DNA of 64,000 nt from Anaerolineae bacterium (lineage in GTDB: Bacteria > Chloroflexota > Anaerolineae > Aggregatilineales > Phototrophicaceae), in assembly GCA_019912965.1 (NCBI GenBank), contig JAIOHM010000003.1, positions 1 through 64,000 on the forward strand, written 5' to 3'. Position 1 is the first letter of the stretch. The number at the start of each line of letters is the position of its first letter. A program made the translations under genes and the position numbers. Of this stretch, positions 48,538-57,919 are shown in pieces. The notes beneath the pieces are model-generated. The model was not told the origin of the DNA. It worked only from the letters and a program-made list of their open reading frames with translations, and searched no databases.

Positions 48538-48855
48538 TTGTCTACCCCTTTGTGCACCGTCTGTTCAACTATCTTATGCGTCTCTTTTTATAACGTCCAG
48601 CATTTCCTTTATCGTGAAGCGGTGCTGTATCTGCATCCCGAAAGCTGATCATCGCCCGGTAAGGGCGCAGCGATTGCGCCCTGTGTTTATGATTTCCAAT
48701 CTGCAAAATCCGGCGTCTAAAAACCCGTCATGACCCTTCAAAACCTTCCGATTGACTTTCACTCCCCCTACCCCTATACTGTGCGTTCCTGAATAAACAT
48801 TGAAGAAAAAGGCCATCAGCAAACGGCTGAAGGCTGAAAGATACGAACACGCATC

Positions 48856-51279
48856 ATGATTAGCGAAAAATCCACGCATACCCTTGAACTGCAAAAAATA
48901 TTGGAGCAACTGGCGCGGCATACGACGTTCTCCGCCGGGGCACAATTGGCACGCGAACTGCATCCGACAAGCGATCTGGACGAGGCGGTGACGTGGCAGC
49001 GGGAAACCGCCGAAGCCAAACTGCTGCTGGAAAATAAGGTGAATGTGACGTTGGGTGGTGCGCGGGATGTGCGCGACCCGGCGATACAGGCCACACGCGG
49101 TGTGTTGATCGAAGCACAGACGATGCTGGACATCCGGTATACGCTGCGGCGGGCGACCACGATCAAACGCACGCTGGGACGGATGAAAGGCACGTATCCG
49201 CTGCTTTCCGATGTGGCGAACGAAGCCGAGGAATGCAATGAGCTGCAAGAATCCATCGCCCGTGTGCTGAACGATAAGGGCGAAGTTCTGGATACCGCCA
49301 GCCCGCAACTTGCCATCATCCGCCGCGATTTGAAAATCGCTTACGATAAGCTCCAGACTCGCCTCACCCGTTTGATCTCCACCAGCACCACCGCCCAATT
49401 TCTACAAGAAGCCATCATCACCACCCGCAACGGGCGTTACGTCGTCCCGATCAAGGCGGAATTTAAGGGGCGCATCCCCGGTATTGTGCATGACTCATCG
49501 TCATCGGGCGCGACGTTGTTCATCGAACCACTGGCGACGGTGGAACTCAACAATACCTACCGTGAACTGCAACTGAACGAAGAAAAAGAAATCCGCCGTA
49601 TCCTGCAAGCGCTGACGGATGAAGTCGGTGAGCAGTCGGAATACATCGTGCGGACGGTGGAAGTGCTGGCGTATCTCGATCTGGCATTTGCGAAGGCGAT
49701 TTATGCCGAATCGCTCAAGGCCACCGAACCCGTCTTGCTCCCCTTCCGCCAACGCAGCGTGAACAACCCACTTAAACCTAATGCCGTCAATCATCCCGGC
49801 AGCAATATTTACCTGAAAAGCGCACGACATCCGCTGCTGACCGGGAGCGTTGTGCCGATTGATGTGGAACTGGATGAATCGACGTGGGTACTGGTGGTCA
49901 CCGGGCCGAATACAGGCGGTAAAACTGTGTCGCTCAAGACCATCGGTTTGCTGGCGCTGATGGCGCAGTGCGGTTTGCAAGTTCCGGCGGAAGAAGCCAA
50001 GTTCAGCGTGTTCGAAGGCATTTACGCGGATATTGGTGATGAGCAAAGTATCGAGCAATCGCTCAGTACATTCTCGTCCCATATGACCAACACCATCTCG
50101 ATTCTGCGCGAATGCGATGAACGTTCGCTGGTGCTGCTGGACGAACTGGGCGCGGGGACTGATCCGGCGGAAGGATCGGCGCTGGCACGTTCAATCCTGA
50201 CGCATCTGGTAGAACGGCGCGTGACGACGATTGTCACCACACATCATCCGGAATTGAAAATCTACAGCGTGGATACACCGGGGGTACGGAATGCCAGCGT
50301 GGAATTCGATCTGGCAACACTGCGCCCAACCTACCGGCTCATCATTGGTCTGCCGGGACGTTCCAACGCGCTGGCGATTGCCACACGGTTGGGACTCGAC
50401 CCGGAAATTATCGAAGCGGCGCGCGGTATGGTCGCCACTGAAGATTTAGTGGCCGACGATCTGCTGGACGAAATTCAACGGACGCGCGAGGAAATCCGCC
50501 GCAATCAGGTGGCGATTGTCGCCATGCGCGAGGAAATCGAAGAACAGCGGGCGGAACTGCAAGCCCGTTTGGATAAAATCGAGGACGAACGGCGGGACAT
50601 CATCGCTTCGGCGCGGCGTCAGGCGGAAGATGAAATCCGCACGTTCCAGAAGGATGTTCGGCGGCTGCGGAATGATATGCGGGCGGCATCACTGCCTTTG
50701 GATACGCTGAAAAGTTTACAGGATGAAGCTGCGCAACTGGCAACGAATGCCCAACAAAATGTGCCGAACGAGGCCGAAAACGTTACAGGCACGGTGGAAT
50801 GGATGCCCAAGCTGGGCGATACCGTTTGGCTGGCGAAGCTGAACGCGGAAGGTACAGTCAACGAACTTGACCGCGAGTCGGCAACAGTGCAGGTGGGTAC
50901 GCTCAAGGTGCGTGCCGGACTGGATGAAATCAGTCACCGATCCAAGAGCGAGAAACGCCAGATCAAGCGGGGTCATCAACGCGAGTATGAAAAATCGCCC
51001 GATCCGATTGTGCCAAAAGGTCAATCGCCGGGGTTGGAACTCGATCTGCGCGGCGAACGGGTGGATGAAGCCCTTAAGCGGTTGGAAACCTACATCGACG
51101 CAGCCTATATGTCCGGTTTGCCGTTTGCGCGAATCATTCATGGCAAGGGAACAGGCGCGCTGAAGAAGGCCATCCGCGAACGGGTGGAACATCATCCGCT
51201 GATTTCCAAAGTGACCGAAGCCCTGCCCAAAGAAGGCGGCGGCGGTGTGACCATTATCCATATGGTGCCGTTAAGCTGA
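48856..51279 (+). CDS. mutS2: Endonuclease MutS2 with C-terminal Smr domain
   Basis: VVTGPNTGGKTVSLKTIGL, LVLLDELGAGTDPAEGSAL, LDLRGERVDEALKRLETYIDAAYMSGLPFARIIHGKGTGALK. Confidence 0.96.
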   Translation: MISEKSTHTLELQKILEQLARHTTFSAGAQLARELHPTSDLDEAVTWQRETAEAKLLLENKVNVTLGGARDVRDPAIQATRGVLIEAQTMLDIRYTLRRATTIKRTLGRMKGTYPLLSDVANEAEECNELQESIARVLNDKGEVLDTASPQLAIIRRDLKIAYDKLQTRLTRLISTSTTAQFLQEAIITTRNGRYVVPIKAEFKGRIPGIVHDSSSSGATLFIEPLATVELNNTYRELQLNEEKEIRRILQALTDEVGEQSEYIVRTVEVLAYLDLAFAKAIYAESLKATEPVLLPFRQRSVNNPLKPNAVNHPGSNIYLKSARHPLLTGSVVPIDVELDESTWVLVVTGPNTGGKTVSLKTIGLLALMAQCGLQVPAEEAKFSVFEGIYADIGDEQSIEQSLSTFSSHMTNTISILRECDERSLVLLDELGAGTDPAEGSALARSILTHLVERRVTTIVTTHHPELKIYSVDTPGVRNASVEFDLATLRPTYRLIIGLPGRSNALAIATRLGLDPEIIEAARGMVATEDLVADDLLDEIQRTREEIRRNQVAIVAMREEIEEQRAELQARLDKIEDERRDIIASARRQAEDEIRTFQKDVRRLRNDMRAASLPLDTLKSLQDEAAQLATNAQQNVPNEAENVTGTVEWMPKLGDTVWLAKLNAEGTVNELDRESATVQVGTLKVRAGLDEISHRSKSEKRQIKRGHQREYEKSPDPIVPKGQSPGLELDLRGERVDEALKRLETYIDAAYMSGLPFARIIHGKGTGALKKAIRERVEHHPLISKVTEALPKEGGGGVTIIHMVPLS

Positions 51280-52361
51280 TGTTCTTCGACAACATGCCCA
51301 AAGCCGAGCTGCATCTCCATCTGGAAGGGGCACTACCGCCCCGGACGGTGCTGCAACTCGCTAAACGGAATGGCCTGCTCGATCTCCTGCCGGGAGAAAC
51401 CGAGGAGGCCATTGCCCGTTGGTACGTGTTTCAGGATTTCTATCACTTCATGGATGTCGTCCGCACGATCAAAAATCTGCTGCGGACAGCGGAGGATTTC
51501 GCGCTGGCGGTGTATGATGCCGGACGCGAATTAGCCGCCCAGCACATCCGTTATGCCGAAATCACCGTCACGCCCTACACCTACATCGGCTTTCTCAAAC
51601 AGGGCGTGACGATTGAGATGGTCCTGGAAGGACTGGAAGCGGGCAGGCAGCGCGTTCGATCAGAATTCGGCGTCGAACTGCGCTGGATTTTCGATATTCC
51701 ACGCAACCGCGCTTTTGCCGATTATCACAACGGCGGCGATTATGTGGCAGGTGCAGCCGAAAATACACTTGAATTTGCCCTCGCTGGCAAAGATTTCGGC
51801 GTGATCGGTTTGGGGTTAGGTGGGAATGAAATCAATGCCCCGCCGGAACCGTTCGCCCATGTTTTCGCAGAAGCCAAACGGTATGGCCTGAAAAGCATCC
51901 CGCACGCGGGCGAAAGCGCCGGAGCTAAAAGCGTGTGGGGCGCGATCAACGACCTTCAGGCCGACCGGGTTGGGCATGGCGTCCGTGCGATTGAAGATGC
52001 CGATCTGCTGCACACATTGGCCGCGCGCCAGATTCCGCTGGAAGTCAATCTGACCTGCAACGTCTATTTGAAATTCGTTTCGAGCCTGAAGGAACATCCG
52101 CTGCCGGAATTAGATCGAGCAGGCGTGATGGTCACGATCAACACCGACGATCCGACGCTGATCGGGACGACGCTCTCCAAAGAGTATCAACTGCTGGTGG
52201 ATATTTTCGGTTATTCGACGGCGGATGTGATTCGCATCGCACGGAATGCGTTCACGGCTTCCTATGCCGAACCCGACCTGAAAGCGCGTTTTCTGCTAGA
52301 ATTTGATACATGGGCAAACAACATGGCTTCTCAAAATGCGCTTAAATCTCCCCATTCTTGA
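51279..52361 (+). CDS. add: Adenosine deaminase family protein
   Basis: PKAELHLHLEGALPPRTV, HAGESAGAKSVWGAINDLQADRVGHGVRA, VTINTDDPTLIGTTLSKEY. Confidence 0.92.
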   Translation: MFFDNMPKAELHLHLEGALPPRTVLQLAKRNGLLDLLPGETEEAIARWYVFQDFYHFMDVVRTIKNLLRTAEDFALAVYDAGRELAAQHIRYAEITVTPYTYIGFLKQGVTIEMVLEGLEAGRQRVRSEFGVELRWIFDIPRNRAFADYHNGGDYVAGAAENTLEFALAGKDFGVIGLGLGGNEINAPPEPFAHVFAEAKRYGLKSIPHAGESAGAKSVWGAINDLQADRVGHGVRAIEDADLLHTLAARQIPLEVNLTCNVYLKFVSSLKEHPLPELDRAGVMVTINTDDPTLIGTTLSKEYQLLVDIFGYSTADVIRIARNAFTASYAEPDLKARFLLEFDTWANNMASQNALKSPHS

Positions 52362-53298
52362 CCAGTTGACCGACTCCAAAAATATTCTGATTGCAGGGGC
52401 GGGCGGCGGATTTGATGTGTTCAGCGGTTTGCCGCTGTACTTCACGCTGCGCGAGATGGGAAAAACCGTTCATCTGGCGAATTACAGTTTCAGCGAATTT
52501 TCGATTCTGAGCGCGATTGGTGAACCGGAAGTGGTTCTCGATGGGTTGCTGGTCGGAGCGCGAGGCCCGATTAACTTCGACCTGCCATATTACCCCGAAG
52601 GTTATTTATCCCGCTGGTTTGCCGAAAAGCACAGTGAGGATGTCACCATCTGGATGTTCGGGCGGTTGGGCGTTGTGCCGCTGGTGCAAGCGTACCGCGA
52701 ACTGGTTAAAAGGCTGAAAGTGGATGCGATCCTGCTGGTGGATGGAGGCGTCGATTCGATCATGCGCGGCGATGAAATTGGCTCTGGCACGCTGGTGGAG
52801 GATTCGATCTCGCTGGCGGCGGTCGATCAACTGGATGTGCCGATTAAATTATTGGCTTGCATCGGCTTCGGCACCGAGGTTGAAGAATCAGTTTGTCATC
52901 ATAACGCGCTGGAAAATATCGCCGGATTGGTGAAGGTGGGGGGCTTTTTGGGCAACTGCGCCCTGACGCCACAGATGCCCGTTTTTCAGCAGTTCGAGTC
53001 TGCTTGCCGCTATGTTTGGGAACAGCCGAACCACCATAAAAGCCATATCAGCACGCGGATTATCCCGGCGGTGCAGGGCGAGTTCGGCAATTACCACATG
53101 TACCGGGATGACCACACTACTGTATTCGTGTCCCCGTTGATGAGTCTGTACTGGTTTTTTGATGCCCGCACGGTCATCGCCCGCAATCTGCTCATTCCCC
53201 TCATACAAGCGACCCACACCAGCACCCAAGCGATTATGAAGTGTGTCGAACTCAAAAGCCACCTCAATCTGCGGCCTCGACAAAATATACCATATTGA
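52336..53298 (+). CDS. DUF1152 domain protein
   Basis: NILIAGAGGGFDVFSGLPLYFTLREMGKTVHLANYSFSEF..ILLVDGGVDSIMRGDE. Confidence 0.75.
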   Translation: MRLNLPILDQLTDSKNILIAGAGGGFDVFSGLPLYFTLREMGKTVHLANYSFSEFSILSAIGEPEVVLDGLLVGARGPINFDLPYYPEGYLSRWFAEKHSEDVTIWMFGRLGVVPLVQAYRELVKRLKVDAILLVDGGVDSIMRGDEIGSGTLVEDSISLAAVDQLDVPIKLLACIGFGTEVEESVCHHNALENIAGLVKVGGFLGNCALTPQMPVFQQFESACRYVWEQPNHHKSHISTRIIPAVQGEFGNYHMYRDDHTTVFVSPLMSLYWFFDARTVIARNLLIPLIQATHTSTQAIMKCVELKSHLNLRPRQNIPY

Positions 53299-53358
53299 AG
53301 CCAACTTTAGCGTTTCATGCTACAATAATTACATAATATCGACTTCGGGGGTGATTAT

Positions 53359-54822
53359 ATGTCTACCTACGATGTCTTCATTTCCTATTCCCGTAAAGAT
53401 ACCGATTTTGTCCGTGAATTATTCAATGCACTGTCCGCCGAGCAGCGCCCTGCTTGGGTCGATTGGCAAGGCATTGATTATTCCACCAAATGGTGGGAGG
53501 AAATCTGCACGGGAATCGAACGGGCGCACAACTTTGTGCTGATTGTCAGCCCGGATTCGCTCAATTCGGTTTACTGCCACCGCGAAATTGAACACGCCCG
53601 CAAAATAGGCAAGCGCATCGTCACCCTACTGTACCGTCCGGTGGATGAAGCTGAGCTGGTGGGCGGGTGGTATACCCACAAAGACATGCGCCCGATTGAA
53701 CCGCTTGCGCGTGCCAATTGGGAACACCTGAAAACCATCCAGTGGATTGATTTGGGCAAGCTGAATGGGGACGCGACCGCTGGAGCGAAAGCGCTGCTCC
53801 AGACGGTGGATACCGACCCGGAATGTGTGCAGGCTCATACCCAGCTTTTGCAACAAACCCTGTATTGGGAAAACAGCGGACGCAGCCCCGGCGCGTTGTT
53901 AAGTGGTGATGTGCTGACGCTGGCCGAGAAACGGCTGCAAGACTGCGCACCAAAAATCAGCTTTAACGATGGACAAAAGGCGTTCGTAACCGAGAGCCGA
54001 AAAGCGGAAGCAGAACGTGCGCGACGCATTAAAGAAGATGAACAGCGAACGAAACGTTTGCGATTGATAACGGTTGTGGCTGGAATCATTGGGGTTTTAG
54101 CGGTGCTCGCAACAGGTGGTGCGGTAAATCAAACTCAGATTGCCCGGAACGAAGCGGCTACGGCAATAGCCAACGCGAATGAAGCTAATCAAGCAGTTGC
54201 CATTGCAGGTGCAACACTTTCCCCCATCCCACCTACATTGACAGCCGTAGCCGAACAAGTCATTGAGGGTGAGGCGCAGATTGCCTCACTGGATTTGGCA
54301 TCAAAAGCGGCGGAAATTTTGAGCCAACCAGAAGGCAACCGGGAAACAGCGGCGCTGCTGGCAATTCGAGCTTTGAATATCGATTACACCCCTCAGGCAG
54401 ATGCGGACTTGGTGAAAGCTGTGGATGGATTATTCACACGCCAAAGTTTGAGCGAACATACGTTTGTTGTCAACAGTGCAGCGTATAGCCCGGATGGGGT
54501 GTACATTGTGACCTCAAGTTGGAATAACACAGTGCGAGTGTGGGATGCAGTGAGTGGTGAGGAGGTGAGGATGTTGAGTGGACATACATTAGGTGTCAAC
54601 AGTGCCGCGTACAGTCCGGATGGGCAGTTCATTGTAACGGCCAGTTTAGATGGCACAGCCCGGATATGGGATGCGGATTATCGGGATTTTGTGGCTTATG
54701 CTTGTACGCGGGTGTTTCGAGAGGATTTGACCGAGGATGAACGGCGGGTGTATGGCATTACAGATGATTCGCCGACGTGTCCACAGTTTGCGAAGGGGAG
54801 TGGGCAAGCTGCGGGCGGATAA
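53359..54822 (+). CDS. TIR domain - TM - WD40 protein
   Basis: YDVFISYSRKDTDFVRELFNAL..WWEEICTGIERAHNFVLIVSPDSLNSVYCHREIEHA; TM LRLITVVAGIIGVLAVLATGGAV; two WD40 units VNSAAYSPDG.. Confidence 0.9.
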   Translation: MSTYDVFISYSRKDTDFVRELFNALSAEQRPAWVDWQGIDYSTKWWEEICTGIERAHNFVLIVSPDSLNSVYCHREIEHARKIGKRIVTLLYRPVDEAELVGGWYTHKDMRPIEPLARANWEHLKTIQWIDLGKLNGDATAGAKALLQTVDTDPECVQAHTQLLQQTLYWENSGRSPGALLSGDVLTLAEKRLQDCAPKISFNDGQKAFVTESRKAEAERARRIKEDEQRTKRLRLITVVAGIIGVLAVLATGGAVNQTQIARNEAATAIANANEANQAVAIAGATLSPIPPTLTAVAEQVIEGEAQIASLDLASKAAEILSQPEGNRETAALLAIRALNIDYTPQADADLVKAVDGLFTRQSLSEHTFVVNSAAYSPDGVYIVTSSWNNTVRVWDAVSGEEVRMLSGHTLGVNSAAYSPDGQFIVTASLDGTARIWDADYRDFVAYACTRVFREDLTEDERRVYGITDDSPTCPQFAKGSGQAAGG

Positions 54823-54900
54823 GATGCAGGAATGCATTCATCTGCCCTACGCAATTAGTATGGTACTCTTCATTGAGTCGGGGTTGGTTTTGCCGATAAT

Positions 54901-55245
54901 TTAGCTTTTGAGCGAGATAAAAATCAGTTGCCCTTTGGCTTCTTCAGCGGTCAACCGCATATGAAGGGCACGTAACGCCCGTACCCATCCACCAATTGAA
55001 GCACCATAATGTTGGGCAAAAACGATGCCTGCGTGGTCAGTTATTTCGACAGCCAGCCGGGTGAAATCCTGATCGTGCGTACACAAGACGCGTCCCATTT
55101 CCGTTGCACGTTGCAGATGGTCGGGATCAGCATCCCCCTGCGATTCCAATGTGTGAACTGAAACCGCATCAATGCCCCATCGAATCAACTGATCGGTTAC
55201 GGCTTTGTCGATGTTTTCATCGAGATAGAATTTGATCTCACTCAA
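54901..55245 (-). CDS. DUF5615 PIN-like protein (putative toxin)
   Basis: EIKFYLDENIDKAVTDQLIRWGIDAVSV..EMGRVLCTHDQDFTRLA. Confidence 0.82.
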   Translation of the reverse strand: MSEIKFYLDENIDKAVTDQLIRWGIDAVSVHTLESQGDADPDHLQRATEMGRVLCTHDQDFTRLAVEITDHAGIVFAQHYGASIGGWVRALRALHMRLTAEEAKGQLIFISLKS

Positions 55246-55540
55246 AGCGAATTAAACGTCCTTGTTTGGCTGCCTCGTTCATCCACTTTTCGGCTTCATC
55301 AGCATTAGCCCGCATTTCGGCATCAATCTCTGTTTTATGCAGGTGGTAATAGGCCAGCGCCGCATGAACCTGACCGAGTTCCAGCGAAAAGCCAACCGCT
55401 AGTTCTTCTGGGGTGCGGCCTGCATAGACGTAATAGGCGACAATATCGGATACCCGCAGCCGCGTTCCAGCAATAATCGGCTGACCACCCCGTATTGCTG
55501 GATCGGAAACAATTTCACTGATATTCAGAATGGTTTCCAT
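55238..55540 (-). CDS. DUF433 protein (putative antitoxin partner)
   Basis: SDPAIRGGQPIIAGTRLRVSDIVAYYVYAGRTPEELAVGFSLELGQVHAALAYYH; 8-nt overlap with DUF5615 gene. Confidence 0.85.
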   Translation of the reverse strand: METILNISEIVSDPAIRGGQPIIAGTRLRVSDIVAYYVYAGRTPEELAVGFSLELGQVHAALAYYHLHKTEIDAEMRANADEAEKWMNEAAKQGRLIRFE

Positions 55541-55628
55541 TAAATAAGGTATTCCTGTGTTAAACCGACGAATGACCCTAACAGTTTCATTATAGCGGAA
55601 AACAAAACGAGGCATCCTCACTGGATAC

Positions 55629-55652
55629 CTCGTCACTCGTCACTCGTTACTG
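55629..55652. repeat. Short tandem repeat CCTCGTCACTCGTCACTCGTTACT
   Basis: Read directly. Confidence 0.75.
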
Positions 55653-55654
55653 AT

Positions 55655-56437
55655 CTAATAAATATCGGTGCGGCGGTCTTCGAAGATCGGGATGCGCTTG
55701 CGGATTTCGTCTACGGCATCCATCTCGATTTCGGCGGTGAGCAGGTTGGGGCTTTCGCCGCCGGAGACGACCACTTTGCCCCACGGATCAACAATCATCG
55801 AGTTGCCGCCGAATATGGCATCGCCTGTCTGTCCGGCGCTGTTGCAGGCCACGATGTAACACTGATTTTCAATTGCCCGTGCGATCAGCAACGCCCGCCA
55901 GTGTTCGATGCGCTCAATCGGCCATTCCGCCGGGATGATAATCATCTTCGCGCCTTCGACCGCATAACGCCGGAACAATTCCGGGAAGCGCAGATCGTAG
56001 CAAATCGCCAGCCCGGTGTTGCCCCACGGCAAATCCATCGCCAGCGGCGACGACCCCGGTTGCAGCCATTTGTGTTCGTCCATCAGCCGGAACAGGTGCA
56101 GTTTGCGGTAAATGCCCAATGAGCGTCCATTGGGGGCAAAGAAGGCCGCGCTGTTGGAAACTTCCATCCCGCGCTTTTCCAGCAGCGAACCCACCACGCT
56201 GATTTTATTGCCGACTGCCGCGCCGCTCATATCGTTGAACGTGCCGGTGTTCAGCGTGCTGGCCAATTCCTTGCTCTGGTCGAGGGCATACCCGGTTGAC
56301 CACAACTCCGGGAAGACCACCATATGCGACCCGCGCCGCGCGGCCTCTACCGTCCACTTTTCCATCTGCGCCGTATTTTTACGCACATCGCCCAACGCAA
56401 TATTCATCTGCGCCAGACTAATCATCAATTTTGGCAT
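55655..56437 (-). CDS. Carbon-nitrogen hydrolase (nitrilase superfamily)
   Basis: VVFPELWSTGY, YRKLHLF, GLAICYDLRFPELFRRYA. Confidence 0.93.
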   Translation of the reverse strand: MPKLMISLAQMNIALGDVRKNTAQMEKWTVEAARRGSHMVVFPELWSTGYALDQSKELASTLNTGTFNDMSGAAVGNKISVVGSLLEKRGMEVSNSAAFFAPNGRSLGIYRKLHLFRLMDEHKWLQPGSSPLAMDLPWGNTGLAICYDLRFPELFRRYAVEGAKMIIIPAEWPIERIEHWRALLIARAIENQCYIVACNSAGQTGDAIFGGNSMIVDPWGKVVVSGGESPNLLTAEIEMDAVDEIRKRIPIFEDRRTDIY

Positions 56438-56457
56438 GAAACACGCCCCTCAATACC

Positions 56458-56578
56458 TAATCGTTATTGGTTATTTGTTGGTGGTTATTGGTTAATATTC
56501 TAAGAACCAAAAACTAAAAACCCAATAACCTCTTCTTACTATCAGTCAAAACGAACAAACTGACAACTCAATACTCAA
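56458..56578. repeat. Composite short repeats (GGTTATTGGTTATT.., AACCAAAAACTAAAAACCC, AACTGACAACTCAATACTCAA)
   Basis: Read directly. Confidence 0.7.
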
Positions 56579-57113
56579 CCGTCAAGGCCACCGCTTTCTG
56601 CCAGATGTCGATCACAGCAGCGGCGCTTTCCTCCTGAGTCATGCGGGTTGCATCCAGTTCGTGAATGCCTTCCAGCTTGCGGACTTCCCATTCACGCCGG
56701 ATTTTCCCAATCGCCAGCGCCCGTTCGTTCGGGTCGTGGTAACGCCCGCCCATCGCCAGATGCAACTGCCGCAGCACCGCGTCCAGCGTCACCACCACGC
56801 AAATGATCGGGCCAGTTTCCCCCAACCGTTTGCCGTACTCTGCCCGCATCAGGGTTTGCCCGCTGATGCGGATGAGGGCGGCGCGGTACAGCAGCACATC
56901 CTGCATCACTTCGGACTCAAGTGTTTTCAGCCGGGTTTCGCCGTAGGCCGCGCGCACGGATTCGATATCTGTGCCTGCGCGTTCCTCAATCTGCGAATCC
57001 ACACTGATATAGCGCAGCTTCAGCCGATCCGCAATCAGTTTGGCGATCAGCGGTTGGTTCGGGCCAGTGTAACCGGTCAAGATCAGGTTCCGGTCAGGAT
57101 ACGGCAGTAACAT
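56568..57113 (-). CDS. Shikimate kinase-like P-loop-fold protein with degenerate Walker A
   Basis: NLILTGYTGPNQPLIAKLIADRLKLRYISVDSQIEERAGTDI resembles shikimate kinase N-terminus but without GKS/T. Confidence 0.7.
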   Translation of the reverse strand: MLLPYPDRNLILTGYTGPNQPLIAKLIADRLKLRYISVDSQIEERAGTDIESVRAAYGETRLKTLESEVMQDVLLYRAALIRISGQTLMRAEYGKRLGETGPIICVVVTLDAVLRQLHLAMGGRYHDPNERALAIGKIRREWEVRKLEGIHELDATRMTQEESAAAVIDIWQKAVALTVEY

Positions 57114-57117
57114 TCAG

Positions 57118-57876
57118 TTAATTCCGCCACCCCGGATACCAACCATCCAGAATCGGCAGCAGTTCCGGCAAACCATTAATGGCCGCATCCGGCACAATCA
57201 GCCCACTCAACATCGGCGGCACAGGTGTTGATACGCGCAAAACGGCCTGCATCCCAAAAGCCTGTGCGCCCGCAATATCGGCAATCGGATTATCACCCAC
57301 GAACACGGCTTCATCCGGCTTAATGCCAAGCTGTTTCAGCGTATGCTCGAAAATCGCGGGATGCGGCTTCAGATAACCTGCATCAGCGGCTGAAACCCGG
57401 CACTTGGGGAAATAATCAAAAATGCCATGCTGCTTCAATTCCTGATCGCGCAGCCACATCGGTTGGGAAGCATTGGTGACGATGGCCGTCTCGATGCCAT
57501 GTTGACGAATGGTGGTTAAGGTTTCCGGCACACCGGGGAAAATCACGGTTCCCGGCACTGCGCCCCATTCGTAAGCTGTCAGGCAGCCTTCAGCCGTGAG
57601 CACCCCGCGCGCCGCACCTAAAACTTCCGCCGTCTCCAACAGAATGGTGCCCAGATTAGGCGCAATCAAATTGCCGCGCCCTGATTGCCACGCCTCGCGC
57701 GTCCGGTAGCGGAATTCGGTTACAAATGCGTCAAAATCCGCTAGTGGGGACGCAACTTGCCCGATATAGTCGAATGTCCGCCGCAAAAACTGCTGCTCGA
57801 AAGAAGGCCATTCCTGGTTAAAGCCGCGCCAATCGAGCAGCGTATCGTCTAAATCAAAGAGTATCGCCTTAAGCAT
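57118..57876 (-). CDS. HAD-family hydrolase
   Basis: MLKAILFDLDDTLLDWRGF..LKPHPAIFEHTLKQLGIKPDEAVFVGDNPIADIAGAQAFGM. Confidence 0.92.
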   Translation of the reverse strand: MLKAILFDLDDTLLDWRGFNQEWPSFEQQFLRRTFDYIGQVASPLADFDAFVTEFRYRTREAWQSGRGNLIAPNLGTILLETAEVLGAARGVLTAEGCLTAYEWGAVPGTVIFPGVPETLTTIRQHGIETAIVTNASQPMWLRDQELKQHGIFDYFPKCRVSAADAGYLKPHPAIFEHTLKQLGIKPDEAVFVGDNPIADIAGAQAFGMQAVLRVSTPVPPMLSGLIVPDAAINGLPELLPILDGWYPGWRN

Positions 57877-57919
57877 TCCGTCTCTGTTCTTGTTGATAGT
57901 CAGGGATCGTCCGTGTCCG

